64,000 bases of DNA from UMGS1696 sp964463375 (GCA_964463375.1 CAYXBQ010000002.1:127795-191794), one strand, 5' to 3'; counted from the stretch's first letter, positions 1 to 8,723 are shown. Notes: generated by a model from the sequence alone, not told the origin. Numbers and translations: made by a program.

Positions 1-51
1 TATATATGATCGTAAAAGCGAATCGAAATATGAGAATGATCGAGGAAGAGA

Positions 52-438
52 ATGAAGGATAACAATACATTTCGCATGACCTATTCGGCAGAACAGCAGC
101 AGGAGGTCCAACAGATCCGGGAGAAATATATGCCGAAAGCACCGGACAAAATGGAGCAGCTCCGACAGCTGGATGCCCACGTGGGCAAAAAAGCCACCGC
201 GACCGCTCTGACCATCGGGATCATCGGCACGCTGCTGTTGGGCCTTGGTATGAGTATGCTCATGTCCGAGTTTGGCACGATCTTTGGTGCGGTTGCAATT
301 CCGTTGGGGATCGGTATCGGGATCGTGGGCATTGTCGCAGTGGCCAGTGCCTATCCGTTCTATGGCCATATCCTGCGCCGGGAACGAGAAAAGATCGCCC
401 CGGAGATCCTGCGCCTGACCGAGGAACTCATGCAGTGA
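52..438 (+). CDS. Small two-helix membrane protein of unknown function
   Basis: This 128-residue protein is not recognised. The first 45 residues are polar and charged. Two hydrophobic segments follow, at about residues 48-70 and 74-102, joined by a short loop. The charged tail contains a run like LRREREKIAPEILRLTEEL, which can form an amphipathic helix. The start is supported by GAGGAA about six bases upstream. A hairpin terminator lies just after the stop, so the gene is either alone or last in a unit entering from the left edge. Function cannot be inferred beyond a small integral membrane protein. Confidence 0.75.
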   Translation: MKDNNTFRMTYSAEQQQEVQQIREKYMPKAPDKMEQLRQLDAHVGKKATATALTIGIIGTLLLGLGMSMLMSEFGTIFGAVAIPLGIGIGIVGIVAVASAYPFYGHILRREREKIAPEILRLTEELMQ

Positions 439-448
439 TCCAGAATAG

Positions 449-500
449 AAAAATGCCCGCCGCAGAGCCGTCTGAAAACCTTGCGTGCAGGGCATTTTTT
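449..500. terminator. Bidirectional terminator between convergent genes
   Basis: AAAAATGCCC pairs with GGGCATTTTTT across a loop of about 30 bases. Both arms end in A/T runs, so it can serve the rightward small membrane protein gene and the leftward ABC transporter gene. Confidence 0.75.
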
Positions 501-512
501 GTATGGTTTGGA

Positions 513-3239
513 TCACTCCGTGCGCAGTGCAATGACCGGATCCTTTTTCGCCGCTTTGCTGGCCGGCAGCAGTCCACCTACCATGGTGATCCCGATGCTG
601 ATAATGATCAAAATGCCGGAGGAAAGGATCGGTAGCTGTGCCTGTAGGTCTGGGATCCCGGTCAGGCGGGTGATGATGGCATTGATGGGATACAGTGCCA
701 AAGAGGATACCACGATCCCCAGTAGCCCGGAGATACAGCCAATGATGAAGGTCTCCGCATCGAACACCTGGGAAATGTTGGCTTTGGATGCACCCAGTGC
801 CCGCAGGATCCCGATCTCCTTGGTGCGCTCCATGACGGAAATGTGGGTGATGATCCCGATCATGATGCAGGACACGACCAGCGAAATGCTCACAAATGCC
901 ACCAAAATGTAGGAGATCCCATCGATGATGGTGGTCAAAGACGAAGTCAGCATGGCCACATAGTCCGTGTAGGTGATCTGGCTGTCCTCGTCTGCCGTTT
1001 CATTATACCGGGCAATACAGTCTGCGATAGCATCCTTGTTTTCAAAGGTGTCCGTGTAGATGCTGATGGAAGCCGGTGCATCGATGCTGACCTTGCCAAA
1101 GGCGGTCATGTTGTCTGCATAACTGCCCCCGGCTAAGTATTCCGCATATACTCGGCATAGGATCTCTTCACTGGGATCCCCCGCCAGCCACATATCCAGC
1201 GCCCCCGCCATCGCCACTTCATCCATCGCCATAACACTGGAAGCAGCACCGGTGTCGCGGGAGGCCGTATAGGTCATCATGAGCTTGTAGAACGAAGCCT
1301 TTTCGCTGATCCCCAGACCGCTGAGCCAGTTTTTGGCATCTGCTGCTTTTCCGGCATCATCGGTGGTGGTGAAGGGCATACCGGTCAGCACATTGGTGTC
1401 GGGATCGGCTTCTTGGGCCTGCACTATGGCGCTGGCATCCGTGTGCGCAATGAGATAGCTTGTCAAAGCAGACGTGTATCCCAGCGCCGTGGTAATATCC
1501 GCATTGGCGGCATCCTCCATCGGGCAGACCACCCCGGAGATCCGCAGTGGCAGTGCATGGGCGATCAGCTCCTCTTCGTCCAGCACCGGATCATCCAGTA
1601 GCCGGAACGTACCATCGTCGTTTTCCGCATACCCATCACAGGCGGGTACCAAACAGAAGCTGTGTCCGGCGATCTCCTCGTAGGAAAGCACCAGTGCATC
1701 CGCTTCTTCTCCGTTTTCGATTTTGTCTGCGGCATCTTCGTATTGTGCCTTGGTGATCAGCCCCAGCTGGTACAGCGTACCCGCCGAAAGGGAACCACCT
1801 CTGTCCAGTACTAGCACCACTTCGTCATACGTCGTCGGCCAGTTGCCATAGAGCAGATCATAGCTGTCGGTGAGCACCGGACTGACTGTCTCTCCACCGG
1901 TACCTGCCATCAGCTCCGAAAAATTACCGGCGCCGCCCGTAGTAGAACCACCGCTCATAGCCGACATCCGGTTCAGGATCCCCACATTGTTCATGGAGGT
2001 GACCGCACCATCCAGATCTATATCGCTGTTCACAAAGGTGCCGTCTGCATCGTGAGAATATACCCAGAACTGCACATCATAGGTGTACAGGATCCCATTT
2101 TCTCCCAAATATGCATGGATCTCGCTGTCCGGATCGTCTAAGTATTGCTTGAATGCAGTCAGATTGTTTTCTACAAAGCTGGCCGTCATCATGGTGCTGG
2201 CCTTCAGTGCCTCATAGTCCACCATGACACCATCGATATCCTTGCCATCCTTCTGTGCCCGCATGGCACCAACGACCTCCGCACGTACCCCCAGCAGTCC
2301 GGAGACATCGATGGTCTCGGCACTGATAGTGATGGGATAGGAGGCCATGGTCTCCTTTTGCACATTCTCAATGTACGCATTCATCCCCGTGGACAAAGCC
2401 AGTATCAGGGCGATCCCGATGATCCCAATGGAACCGGCAAAGGCAGTTAGCAGAGTGCGGCTCTTTTTGGTTTTCAGATTGTTGAAGGATAGCGACAATG
2501 CCGTAGCAAAGGACATGGAGGTCTTCTGCTTTTTCGCCGGTGCCGTCTGTTCCTCTGTTTCCGCATACGGATCCGTATCGTCTACAATACAGCCATCCTT
2601 CAGCCGCACGATCCGGGTGGAATATTGCTCTGCCAGCTCCGGATTGTGGGTCACCATGATCACCAGCTTATCCTTTGCGATCTCCTTGAGCAGTTCCATG
2701 ATTTGGATAGAGGTCTCCGAGTCTAAAGCACCGGTGGGTTCGTCAGCCAAAAGAATGTCGGGATTGTTCACCAGCGCTCTGGCAATGGCGACCCGCTGCA
2801 TTTGTCCCCCGGACATTTGGTTTGGCTTTTTGTACAAATGCTCCCCCAGCCCCACCTTTTTTAGAACTGTCACAGCCCGTTGTTTTCTCTCCTTGGGAGA
2901 AACACCGGCCAGTGTTAGTGCCATTTCCACATTGGCCAGCACCGTTTGATGGGGGATCAGGTTGTAGCTTTGGAACACAAAGCCGATGGAATTGTTTCGG
3001 TAGTAGTCCCAGTCACTGTCCTTGTAATCCTTGGTAGACACGCCGCCAATGCGCAGATCCCCGCTGGTGTAGCGATCCAGACCGCCGATGATGTTCAGCA
3101 TGGTGGTCTTCCCAGAGCCGCTCTGGCCTAAGATGGAAACGAACTCATTCTCCCGAAAGCTGACGCTCACCCCATTTAATGCATTTTGGGTATTGTCGCC
3201 GATTGTATAGGTCTTGACGATATTTTGCAATTGCAGCAT
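513..3239 (-). CDS. Fused ABC transporter ATP-binding protein and MacB/FtsX-type permease
   Basis: This 908-residue protein joins an ABC ATPase to a MacB/FtsX-like permease. The ATPase shows Walker A GQSGSGKTT (about residues 38-46), signature MSGGQMQR (142-149) and Walker B DILLADEP (161-168). A first membrane helix lies near 262-285. A long extracellular region follows, then three C-terminal helices with the FtsX signature KEIGILRALGASK. Relatives export peptides or antibiotics, or act mechanically across the membrane rather than importing nutrients. The start lies three bases beyond the flavodoxin stop, so the two are co-transcribed. A two-component system lies divergently upstream and may control or be sensed through it. 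The substrate is unknown. Confidence 0.9.
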   Translation of the reverse strand: MLQLQNIVKTYTIGDNTQNALNGVSVSFRENEFVSILGQSGSGKTTMLNIIGGLDRYTSGDLRIGGVSTKDYKDSDWDYYRNNSIGFVFQSYNLIPHQTVLANVEMALTLAGVSPKERKQRAVTVLKKVGLGEHLYKKPNQMSGGQMQRVAIARALVNNPDILLADEPTGALDSETSIQIMELLKEIAKDKLVIMVTHNPELAEQYSTRIVRLKDGCIVDDTDPYAETEEQTAPAKKQKTSMSFATALSLSFNNLKTKKSRTLLTAFAGSIGIIGIALILALSTGMNAYIENVQKETMASYPITISAETIDVSGLLGVRAEVVGAMRAQKDGKDIDGVMVDYEALKASTMMTASFVENNLTAFKQYLDDPDSEIHAYLGENGILYTYDVQFWVYSHDADGTFVNSDIDLDGAVTSMNNVGILNRMSAMSGGSTTGGAGNFSELMAGTGGETVSPVLTDSYDLLYGNWPTTYDEVVLVLDRGGSLSAGTLYQLGLITKAQYEDAADKIENGEEADALVLSYEEIAGHSFCLVPACDGYAENDDGTFRLLDDPVLDEEELIAHALPLRISGVVCPMEDAANADITTALGYTSALTSYLIAHTDASAIVQAQEADPDTNVLTGMPFTTTDDAGKAADAKNWLSGLGISEKASFYKLMMTYTASRDTGAASSVMAMDEVAMAGALDMWLAGDPSEEILCRVYAEYLAGGSYADNMTAFGKVSIDAPASISIYTDTFENKDAIADCIARYNETADEDSQITYTDYVAMLTSSLTTIIDGISYILVAFVSISLVVSCIMIGIITHISVMERTKEIGILRALGASKANISQVFDAETFIIGCISGLLGIVVSSLALYPINAIITRLTGIPDLQAQLPILSSGILIIISIGITMVGGLLPASKAAKKDPVIALRTE

Positions 3240-3242
3240 CGA

Positions 3243-3680
3243 TCACAGCCCCGCATAAAACGACAGTACACCGGCAAAGTCCGCATTGTCGGGATGGCCC
3301 TTGGCAATGCCACCAATGAGTTTGAAGGGACCAAAGGTGTTGAAACCGAAGCAGCCGAAAGCACCCAGAACCCTGGCACCATGCTTGGATACCGCCGCAG
3401 AGATGGCATCGGTATAGCCCTTTTTCTCCGCACCATAGGTGTAGATAAAGAATGTCTCTTTGTTCTCCGGCAGCGAGGTCTCTGCGAACTTCAGAAGGAA
3501 TTTGTGGAACTTAGAATAATAGATCCCCGATGCAAAGCCGATCCGATCAAAGTCGGACACATCCGGTGTGGGATTTTTCGTGATGTCGATCAGGGTGACA
3601 TCGTGCTTTTTTGCAATGGTGTCCAGCAGCGCTTTCGTGTTGCCGTGGTGTTGGGAATAATACAAAATGGCAGTTTTCAT
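3243..3680 (-). CDS. Flavodoxin family protein
   Basis: This is a 145-residue flavodoxin-like protein. The N-terminus MKTAILYYSQHHGNTKALLD has the beta-strand and phosphate loop that hold FMN (SQHHGNT). Later segments such as FASGIYYSKFHKFLL and FIYTYGAEKKGYT fit the flavodoxin-like NADPH:quinone/multimeric flavodoxin group. The start at 3680 is chosen over a longer frame because AAGGAG precedes it at good spacing and the alignment begins at MKTAIL. It is the first gene of a unit with the downstream ABC transporter. A role in electron transfer is expected; the partner is unknown. Confidence 0.85.
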   Translation of the reverse strand: MKTAILYYSQHHGNTKALLDTIAKKHDVTLIDITKNPTPDVSDFDRIGFASGIYYSKFHKFLLKFAETSLPENKETFFIYTYGAEKKGYTDAISAAVSKHGARVLGAFGCFGFNTFGPFKLIGGIAKGHPDNADFAGVLSFYAGL

Positions 3681-3754
3681 AAGGAATCTCCTTGTGGAAT
3701 GTATTTTGGCATAGGCATATCGTACCATGCGCTCCATAGGATACCATACCGAGA

Positions 3755-3792
3755 TAAACTTTCGGACACGTGCAGATAAACCCACGGTAAAC
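3755..3792. repeat. Helically phased TAAAC direct repeats upstream of the two-component genes
   Basis: TAAAC occurs at 3755-3759, 3777-3781 and 3788-3792, 22 and 11 bases apart, so all three lie on the same face of the helix. The first two are preceded by GA. OmpR-family regulators commonly bind such tandem sites; that this is the site of the adjacent regulator is inference. Confidence 0.5.
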
Positions 3793-3832
3793 TTTTGCAA
3801 AAAAATGCCGCATTGTTTACCGTGGCGTGTCC
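3764..3832. promoter_or_regulatory. Nested inverted repeats in the divergent intergenic region
   Basis: CCACGGTAAAC (3782-3792) is a perfect inverse of GTTTACCGTGG (3815-3825). Outside it, GGACACG (3764-3770) pairs with CGTGTCC (3826-3832). It lies between the flavodoxin-ABC unit and the regulator-kinase unit and is not followed by a T-run, so an operator is more likely than a terminator. Confidence 0.55.
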
Positions 3833-3855
3833 TTGTTGTGGTATACTATCTGTGG

Positions 3856-3884
3856 TTGCAAAGCGGACATTTATGTGTTACAAT
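3856..3884 (+). promoter_or_regulatory. Promoter of the two-component operon
   Basis: TTGCAA and TACAAT are separated by 17 bases, with TGT directly before the -10 (extended -10). It lies 30 bases before the response regulator start. Confidence 0.75.
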
Positions 3885-3913
3885 AGAGATACGAAGCAGT
3901 AGGAGGTGCCAAT

Positions 3914-4591
3914 ATGTTTACGATACTGGTAGCAGAAGACGACGGAGATATGCGGGAACTGTTTTGCACAGTGCTCACGGACAGCGGCTATCGCTGTATC
4001 CCGGCAACCGATGGACAGGAAGCGCTAGACGTTCTGGAACGGGAATATATCGATCTGATTGTGGCTGACATCATGATGCCCCGTGTGGATGGCTATACAC
4101 TCACCAAGACCCTGCGGGATGCCCGATACGATCTGCCCATCCTTATGGTCACAGCCAAGGATCAGTTTGACGATATGCAGCGTGGGTTCCGAGCCGGCAG
4201 CGATGACTATATGATCAAGCCCATCAATGTCAAGGAGCTGGTGCTGCGGGTGGAAGCACTTTTGCGCCGTGCCAAAATTTCCATGGAGAAAAAGATCGTG
4301 GTCGGCACAACGGTGCTGGATTACGATGCCATGACCGTGACCATCCACGGTAAAGAAACCATCCTGCCGCAAAAGGAGTTCTATCTGCTGTACAAGCTGT
4401 TGTCCTACCCCAATAAGATCTTCACCCGTCCCCAGCTCATGGACGAGATCTGGGGTATGTTTTCCGAGACCGATGAGCGCACGGTCAATACCCACATCAA
4501 CCGCCTTCGGGATCGTTTTGCCGACTGCCCGGATTTCGAGATCGTGACGGTACGAGGGCTGGGCTATAAGGCGGTGAAGACTTGTGAATAG
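3914..4591 (+). CDS. OmpR/PhoB-family response regulator
   Basis: This is a 225-residue DNA-binding response regulator. The receiver domain (about 1-115) has the acidic pocket E8-D9-D10, phospho-acceptor D52 in VADIMMP, T80 and K102 in IKP. The C-terminal winged helix (about 128-222) carries the usual FYLLYKLLSYPNKIFTRPQL and RTVNTHINRLRDRF elements. An AGGAGG site precedes the start. It overlaps the kinase gene by eight bases, so the two are translationally coupled. Phased TAAAC repeats and an inverted repeat upstream suggest autoregulation and control of the divergent flavodoxin-ABC unit; that link is inference. Confidence 0.95.
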   Translation: MFTILVAEDDGDMRELFCTVLTDSGYRCIPATDGQEALDVLEREYIDLIVADIMMPRVDGYTLTKTLRDARYDLPILMVTAKDQFDDMQRGFRAGSDDYMIKPINVKELVLRVEALLRRAKISMEKKIVVGTTVLDYDAMTVTIHGKETILPQKEFYLLYKLLSYPNKIFTRPQLMDEIWGMFSETDERTVNTHINRLRDRFADCPDFEIVTVRGLGYKAVKTCE

Positions 4592-5630
4592 ACGCAAACG
4601 ACATTCCAATATCTGGCTATACTTTGCCGGGATCGTCTTTGCCACCATCGTAGTGGTGTTCTTTTTGGTCACCGCTGTATGGTTGGTGCTCTATGCGCTG
4701 GACATCATCTCCATAGATCCTCACGGCCGACGGATCCCACTGCTGGTATTTTTCTGCGGCAGTCTGTTGCTGGGTGGTGCATTGGCGGTGTTTGTTGGCA
4801 AGGTGATCATTCGACCCATCCAGCAGATCGGTGCGGCTTTTACAGAGCTGTCGTCCGGCAATTTCGATGTACGGGTACCCGTGCAAGGACCCATCGCCGA
4901 GATCCGGGAGATCGCCCGCCAATTCAACGCCATGACCTACGACCTGGCCCACATCGAGACCCTGCGTACGGACTTTGTTGCCAATGTGTCCCACGAATGC
5001 AAAACGCCCATTTCCTCCATCGAAGGCTATGCCACGCTGTTGCAAAATCCATCGTTGACTCCGATAAAGCACGAATATTACGTGAACAAAATTTTGGAGA
5101 ATTCACGGCGACTGTCCAAGCTGTTCAGCAGTATGCTGCTTTTATCGAAGCTGGAAAACCAGGAGATGGTACTAAACCAAAAGGAATTTCGCTTAGACGA
5201 GCAGATTCGCCGGATGATCCTGCTTTTGGAGGCATCCTGGGCAAAGAAGAATATCCAGTTTGACATGGAACTGCCCCGGCAAATGCTGTACGGCAGTGAA
5301 GCGCTGCTGGAGCAGGTGTGGGGCAATATCATCGACAATGCAATCAAGTATTCCCCGGAAAACGGTGTGATCGACATTCGCATGGCAGACACCGAAGATT
5401 GGCTGACCATTTCCATCACCGACCACGGAGAGGGCATGACGGCAGAGGTGCAAAAGCATATCTTTGAGAAATTCTACCAGGGGGATCCCTCCCGCAAAGC
5501 TGAGGGCAATGGATTGGGTCTAGCACTGGTGAAGCGGATCATGGATATTTGCCACGGTACCGTGACTGTCGAGAGCAGTGTTGGGCAGGGGACTACCTTC
5601 ACCATACGCCTACCATACCACGAAATATAA
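4584..5630 (+). CDS. Sensor histidine kinase with a very short extracytoplasmic loop
   Basis: This is a 348-residue membrane histidine kinase with a GTG start inside the end of the regulator gene. Two helices (about 10-38 and 51-75) are joined by only about a dozen residues, so it probably senses within the membrane or through a partner transporter. A HAMP domain follows (about 76-125), then the phospho-acceptor box FVANVSHECKTP with H137, the N box around NIIDNAIKYSP, and the ATP lid motifs DHGEGM and GNGLGLALVKRI. It should phosphorylate the regulator encoded just before it. Kinases of this build are often paired with ABC exporters, and a MacB-like one lies divergently next door. Confidence 0.92.
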   Translation: MNRRKRHSNIWLYFAGIVFATIVVVFFLVTAVWLVLYALDIISIDPHGRRIPLLVFFCGSLLLGGALAVFVGKVIIRPIQQIGAAFTELSSGNFDVRVPVQGPIAEIREIARQFNAMTYDLAHIETLRTDFVANVSHECKTPISSIEGYATLLQNPSLTPIKHEYYVNKILENSRRLSKLFSSMLLLSKLENQEMVLNQKEFRLDEQIRRMILLLEASWAKKNIQFDMELPRQMLYGSEALLEQVWGNIIDNAIKYSPENGVIDIRMADTEDWLTISITDHGEGMTAEVQKHIFEKFYQGDPSRKAEGNGLGLALVKRIMDICHGTVTVESSVGQGTTFTIRLPYHEI

Positions 5631-5638
5631 ACACACGC

Positions 5639-5674
5639 AAAAAGGACCGCATCAAATCGATACGATCCTTTTTT
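5639..5674. terminator. Terminator between convergent kinase and CBM9-like genes
   Basis: AAAAAGGACCGCATC pairs with GATACGATCCTTTTTT. Two positions are C-A mismatches in the rightward transcript but G-U pairs in the leftward one, so the stem is better for the leftward gene. Confidence 0.75.
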
Positions 5675-5705
5675 GGCTCCATCTATGGTTGTCGATTATG
5701 TGGAT

Positions 5706-6584
5706 TTAGCGAACAGCAAACTTCTTTACGCCCAGTGCGCACAGTGCCATAGCCGCAAACAGAGCAGCTACCGTGTAGTCACCGGTAGCAGGAGCGGTCA
5801 CCTGTTCAGCGGCAGCAGCGGCTTCTGCTTCTGCAGCGGCGGCAGCTTCGGCAGCAGCAGCTTCAGCGGCAGCCTGTTCAGCAGCGATCAGCTCAGCCAC
5901 AGTGGTGTCGGACAGCTCGCACTGACCGTATACGGTGGAGTCAGAGGAAGCCTTGTCGGTGGCGTCAGACCAGCCCAGGCATACGTTACGATCGCCATTG
6001 CCTTCTGCGTCGTCGTTGTACTGGAAGTCGATACCGATGTAATTGCCGCCGGAAACAGCGGAAACGTCAAATTCTACTTCGTAGATCAGGGTGTTGCCAT
6101 CCTGGGAGAAGCCGGCTTCGTTGTCGTGACCGTTGGTAGCACCGTCAGCGAACCATCTCTGCTGGGTTCTGGCAGCGGAGGCGTCCTCGGTCTCGTTGTC
6201 CATCTGGATGAACAGCTCGACGGAGTCCCGCAGCCAGTCGTTGGCACCCACCATGCTGATGGTCTTGTCTTCTACAACGTACAGCACGTACAGGGTGGAG
6301 TCGCCGTCCCACAGGACCTTACAGGTCAGGGTAGCGTAGTCTTCGCCGGCCACCTTGCTGGTGTCACCAAACCAGCTGGAAGCGTTTTCCTTCACAACGT
6401 CAACGGGGATCTCGGGAGCGTATGCCCATGCGTCGTCGATCTTACCATCCACGTCGATGTCAGCCACATATGCGGTGCAGGTCTTTCTGCCGTTTACAGC
6501 AGGAGCAGCAGATACGGTGGCAGCCATAGCCGTAACGGTCATCAGTGCTGCCATGCAAAGTGCAAAAAGCTTAGTCTTTTTCAT
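5706..6584 (-). CDS. Secreted CBM9-like protein with Ala-rich linker and sortase-like C-terminal anchor
   Basis: This 292-residue exported protein begins with a signal peptide (about 1-26, ending VSAAP). A domain at about 33-225 resembles the CBM9/DOMON-like carbohydrate-binding fold: ADIDVDGKIDDAWAYAPEIPV near its start, SVELFIQMDN in the middle and YEVEFDVSA later. A linker almost wholly of Ala and Glu follows (about 232-262). The tail reads APATGDY, then a hydrophobic stretch and KKFAVR, laid out like a sortase signal but without the usual Leu-Pro. Such proteins display sugar-binding modules at the cell surface. AAGGAG precedes the start. Codon choice is very uniform, as in highly expressed genes. 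Confidence 0.8.
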   Translation of the reverse strand: MKKTKLFALCMAALMTVTAMAATVSAAPAVNGRKTCTAYVADIDVDGKIDDAWAYAPEIPVDVVKENASSWFGDTSKVAGEDYATLTCKVLWDGDSTLYVLYVVEDKTISMVGANDWLRDSVELFIQMDNETEDASAARTQQRWFADGATNGHDNEAGFSQDGNTLIYEVEFDVSAVSGGNYIGIDFQYNDDAEGNGDRNVCLGWSDATDKASSDSTVYGQCELSDTTVAELIAAEQAAAEAAAAEAAAAAEAEAAAAAEQVTAPATGDYTVAALFAAMALCALGVKKFAVR

Positions 6585-6635
6585 AGGTTTCTCCTTGTCA
6601 AATATTGTCAGTTATCATACATGGAGTCTGTTTAT

Positions 6636-6663
6636 ATTATACGATATATAGTGCTGGAATGCA
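6636..6663 (-). promoter_or_regulatory. Possible promoter of the CBM9-like gene
   Basis: On the minus strand a perfect TATAAT (6636-6641) lies 16 bases from TGCATT (6658-6663). The -35 is weak. The -10 lies about 52 bases before the start codon. Confidence 0.45.
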
Positions 6664-6794
6664 TGAACAAAAAATGGATAAAATGTAAAATTTGGAATAA
6701 ATTATTCATAATATGTTGCAAATATCGGCTGCCATACATGGGCAGGTACACCAAGAGGACAGGATCGGGAACATAAGAAAATCCCGGAACTATC

Positions 6795-6823
6795 TTGTTT
6801 TTCCGGAACAGATATGGTATACT
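6795..6823 (+). promoter_or_regulatory. Promoter of rimM-trmD
   Basis: TTGTTT and TATACT are 17 bases apart, with TGG before the -10 (extended -10), about 40 bases before rimM. Confidence 0.75.
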
Positions 6824-6862
6824 ATATTCTGTATAACTATGCTATGAGCAGGAGATAAGGAT

Positions 6863-7387
6863 ATGCCTAAGGAACAATATTTAGAGTGCGGAAAGATCGT
6901 CGGGACCCATGGAGTGCGGGGCATGGTGCGGCTGGAATGCTATGCCGACTCCCCGAAAACGTTGGCAGGGCTGCGGCGACTGTATTATAAAGATAAGACC
7001 GGTGCTTTCGTGGAGTGGAAGGTCACCCGTGCCTCGGTGCAGAAGACCATGGTGCTGGCAGCACTGGAAGGTATCGACGACTTAGACAAAGCCATCCCCC
7101 TAAAGGGCACCACTGTATACGCCGACCGTGCCGATTTCCGTCTGCGTAAGGGAGACGTGTTCATCGCCGACATCATTGGTCTGCCTGTACTGGATGCAGA
7201 GACCGGCGAGACCTACGGCACCTTGGACGAAGTGATCACCTCCGGGGTGCAGGATCTGTACGTGGTCAAGGAAGCAGAGGGCAAGACCTTCATGATCCCC
7301 TGCGTGCCGGAATTCATTCGCCGGATCGAGACGGAGGGAGACGAAGCTGCCATCTATGTAAAGCTGATCGAGGGGATGCGGGAATGA
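6863..7387 (+). CDS. rimM: Ribosome maturation factor RimM
   Basis: At 174 residues this has the usual RimM length. The N-terminal RimM domain opens with LECGKIVGTHGVRGMVRLECYAD, the family hallmark (split here around the GTHG turn). The C-terminal PRC-barrel part includes IIGLPVLDAETGETYGTLDEV and FMIPCVPEFI. RimM binds ribosomal protein S19 and helps process the 30S head. The gene has its own extended -10 promoter and overlaps trmD by four bases (ATGA), the common bacterial order. AGGAG lies upstream of the ATG. Confidence 0.96.
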   Translation: MPKEQYLECGKIVGTHGVRGMVRLECYADSPKTLAGLRRLYYKDKTGAFVEWKVTRASVQKTMVLAALEGIDDLDKAIPLKGTTVYADRADFRLRKGDVFIADIIGLPVLDAETGETYGTLDEVITSGVQDLYVVKEAEGKTFMIPCVPEFIRRIETEGDEAAIYVKLIEGMRE

Positions 7388-8154
7388 TGCGATTCGATAT
7401 TATGACCCTGTTCCCGGAATTTGTAGACGGGATCTTATCCGAGAGCATCATCGGCCGTGCCAGAGCCAAGGGGATACTGGACATTCGCACCTGGCAGATC
7501 CGGGACTATTCCCGAGATAAGCACCGGCGGGTGGACGATACCCCCTATGGCGGCGGCCGTGGGATGCTCATGGCAGCACCCCCTATCTATCGCTGCTACG
7601 AAGCCGTGCTGGCAGACAAAGGTACACCGGCAGAACGTGCGATCCCCGACCCGGCGCTGGATCATGTGCCGGATACGGAGATCGACGACCGCCCGGCACC
7701 GGAAAAACCGGCAGGCACCTATGTGGTGTATATGTCTCCCCGTGGCACGGTGCTGAACGAAAACGTAGCCAAGCGGCTGGCGCAGCACGACCGGCTCATC
7801 ATCCTCTGCGGCCATTACGAAGGCGTGGACGAGCGGATCCTCGAAGAGATCGTGGACGAAGAGATCTCCATCGGCGACTATGTGCTGACCGGCGGGGAAG
7901 TGCCGGCGTGCATTTTGACCGACTGCGTAGGGCGGCTGGTGGACGGTGTGTTGGCTATGCCGGAGTGCTACGAAAACGAAAGCTTCTCGGACGACCTGCT
8001 GGAATATCCCCAATACACCAGACCCGTGTCCTTCCGGGGCAGAAAGGTGCCGGATGTATTACAGTCCGGTCATCACGCCAATATCGAAGCCTGGCGACAC
8101 GAAAAATCTTTGGAACTGACAAAGGAACGACGGCCGGATCTGTTGGATAAGTAA
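7384..8154 (+). CDS. trmD: tRNA (guanine-N1-)-methyltransferase TrmD
   Basis: This 256-residue SPOUT methyltransferase makes m1G37 in tRNA. MRFDIMTLFPEFVDGILSESI opens the protein (written here across its conserved start), followed by DDTPYGGGRGMLM, the knot segment LCGHYEGVDERI, and DEEISIGDYVLTGGE. The C-terminal tRNA-binding part ends near LPDLLDK-like sequence (RRPDLLDK). A Pro- and Asp-rich stretch at about residues 81-110 is longer than in well-known homologs. It overlaps rimM by four bases and is convergent with the amidase gene. Confidence 0.96.
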   Translation: MMRFDIMTLFPEFVDGILSESIIGRARAKGILDIRTWQIRDYSRDKHRRVDDTPYGGGRGMLMAAPPIYRCYEAVLADKGTPAERAIPDPALDHVPDTEIDDRPAPEKPAGTYVVYMSPRGTVLNENVAKRLAQHDRLIILCGHYEGVDERILEEIVDEEISIGDYVLTGGEVPACILTDCVGRLVDGVLAMPECYENESFSDDLLEYPQYTRPVSFRGRKVPDVLQSGHHANIEAWRHEKSLELTKERRPDLLDK

Positions 8155-8159
8155 GCGGC

Positions 8160-8723
8160 CTACAGCAGTCCCAGATAGGCAAGCAGACCGTTGGCGATCC
8201 CATAGGCAAATAGCCCCGGCTGCGTGGCCATCAGCTCTGCTTCATAGGGATTGGTGATAAACCCCAGCTCCAATAGGACCGCCGGCATCCGGGTGCGACG
8301 CAGTACATATAGCGTAGGCCGTGCCATGACCCCACGATCGGGCAGACCCGTGACCCGCTGTAGCTCGATGAGGATGCTTGTTGCCAAAGTAGCAGCATCG
8401 GTGTCCAGCTGAAAGACATAGGCTTCGGAACCGGCGGCATTGGGAGAAGCGGATGCATTGGTGTGGAGACTGAGGAAATAGTCTGCCCCCCAGCTGTTGG
8501 CATCGTTCACTCTGGCGGCCAGAGAAGTGGCAGTGGAGCTGCCCAGCTGGGTATCCGGAAAGGGGCGGGACAGACGCACCGAAAAGCCGTCCCCCCGCAA
8601 AATTTCCGCCAGCCGCTGCCCGATCTCGTACACCAGGTCTTGTTCTCGATAGCCATTGCTCTCCGCACCTGCATTGGGATTGACGGGATTGTGCCCTTGG
8701 TCGATGTAAATTTTTTGCGGCAT
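8160..8723 (-). CDS. N-acetylmuramoyl-L-alanine amidase, Amidase_3 family
   Basis: This 187-residue protein is almost entirely one Amidase_3 catalytic domain. The zinc ligands are the His in IDQGHNP (residue 11), a Glu in YREQDL, and the His in FLSLHTNAS. The catalytic Glu sits in VLLELGFITNP. The enzyme cuts the amide between muramic acid and the stem peptide. No signal peptide or wall-binding repeats are seen, so export is unclear. Short forms of this kind also occur as spore or phage lysins. GGAGG precedes the ATG. It is divergent from the PP-loop gene and ends six bases from trmD. Confidence 0.92.
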   Translation of the reverse strand: MPQKIYIDQGHNPVNPNAGAESNGYREQDLVYEIGQRLAEILRGDGFSVRLSRPFPDTQLGSSTATSLAARVNDANSWGADYFLSLHTNASASPNAAGSEAYVFQLDTDAATLATSILIELQRVTGLPDRGVMARPTLYVLRRTRMPAVLLELGFITNPYEAELMATQPGLFAYGIANGLLAYLGLL

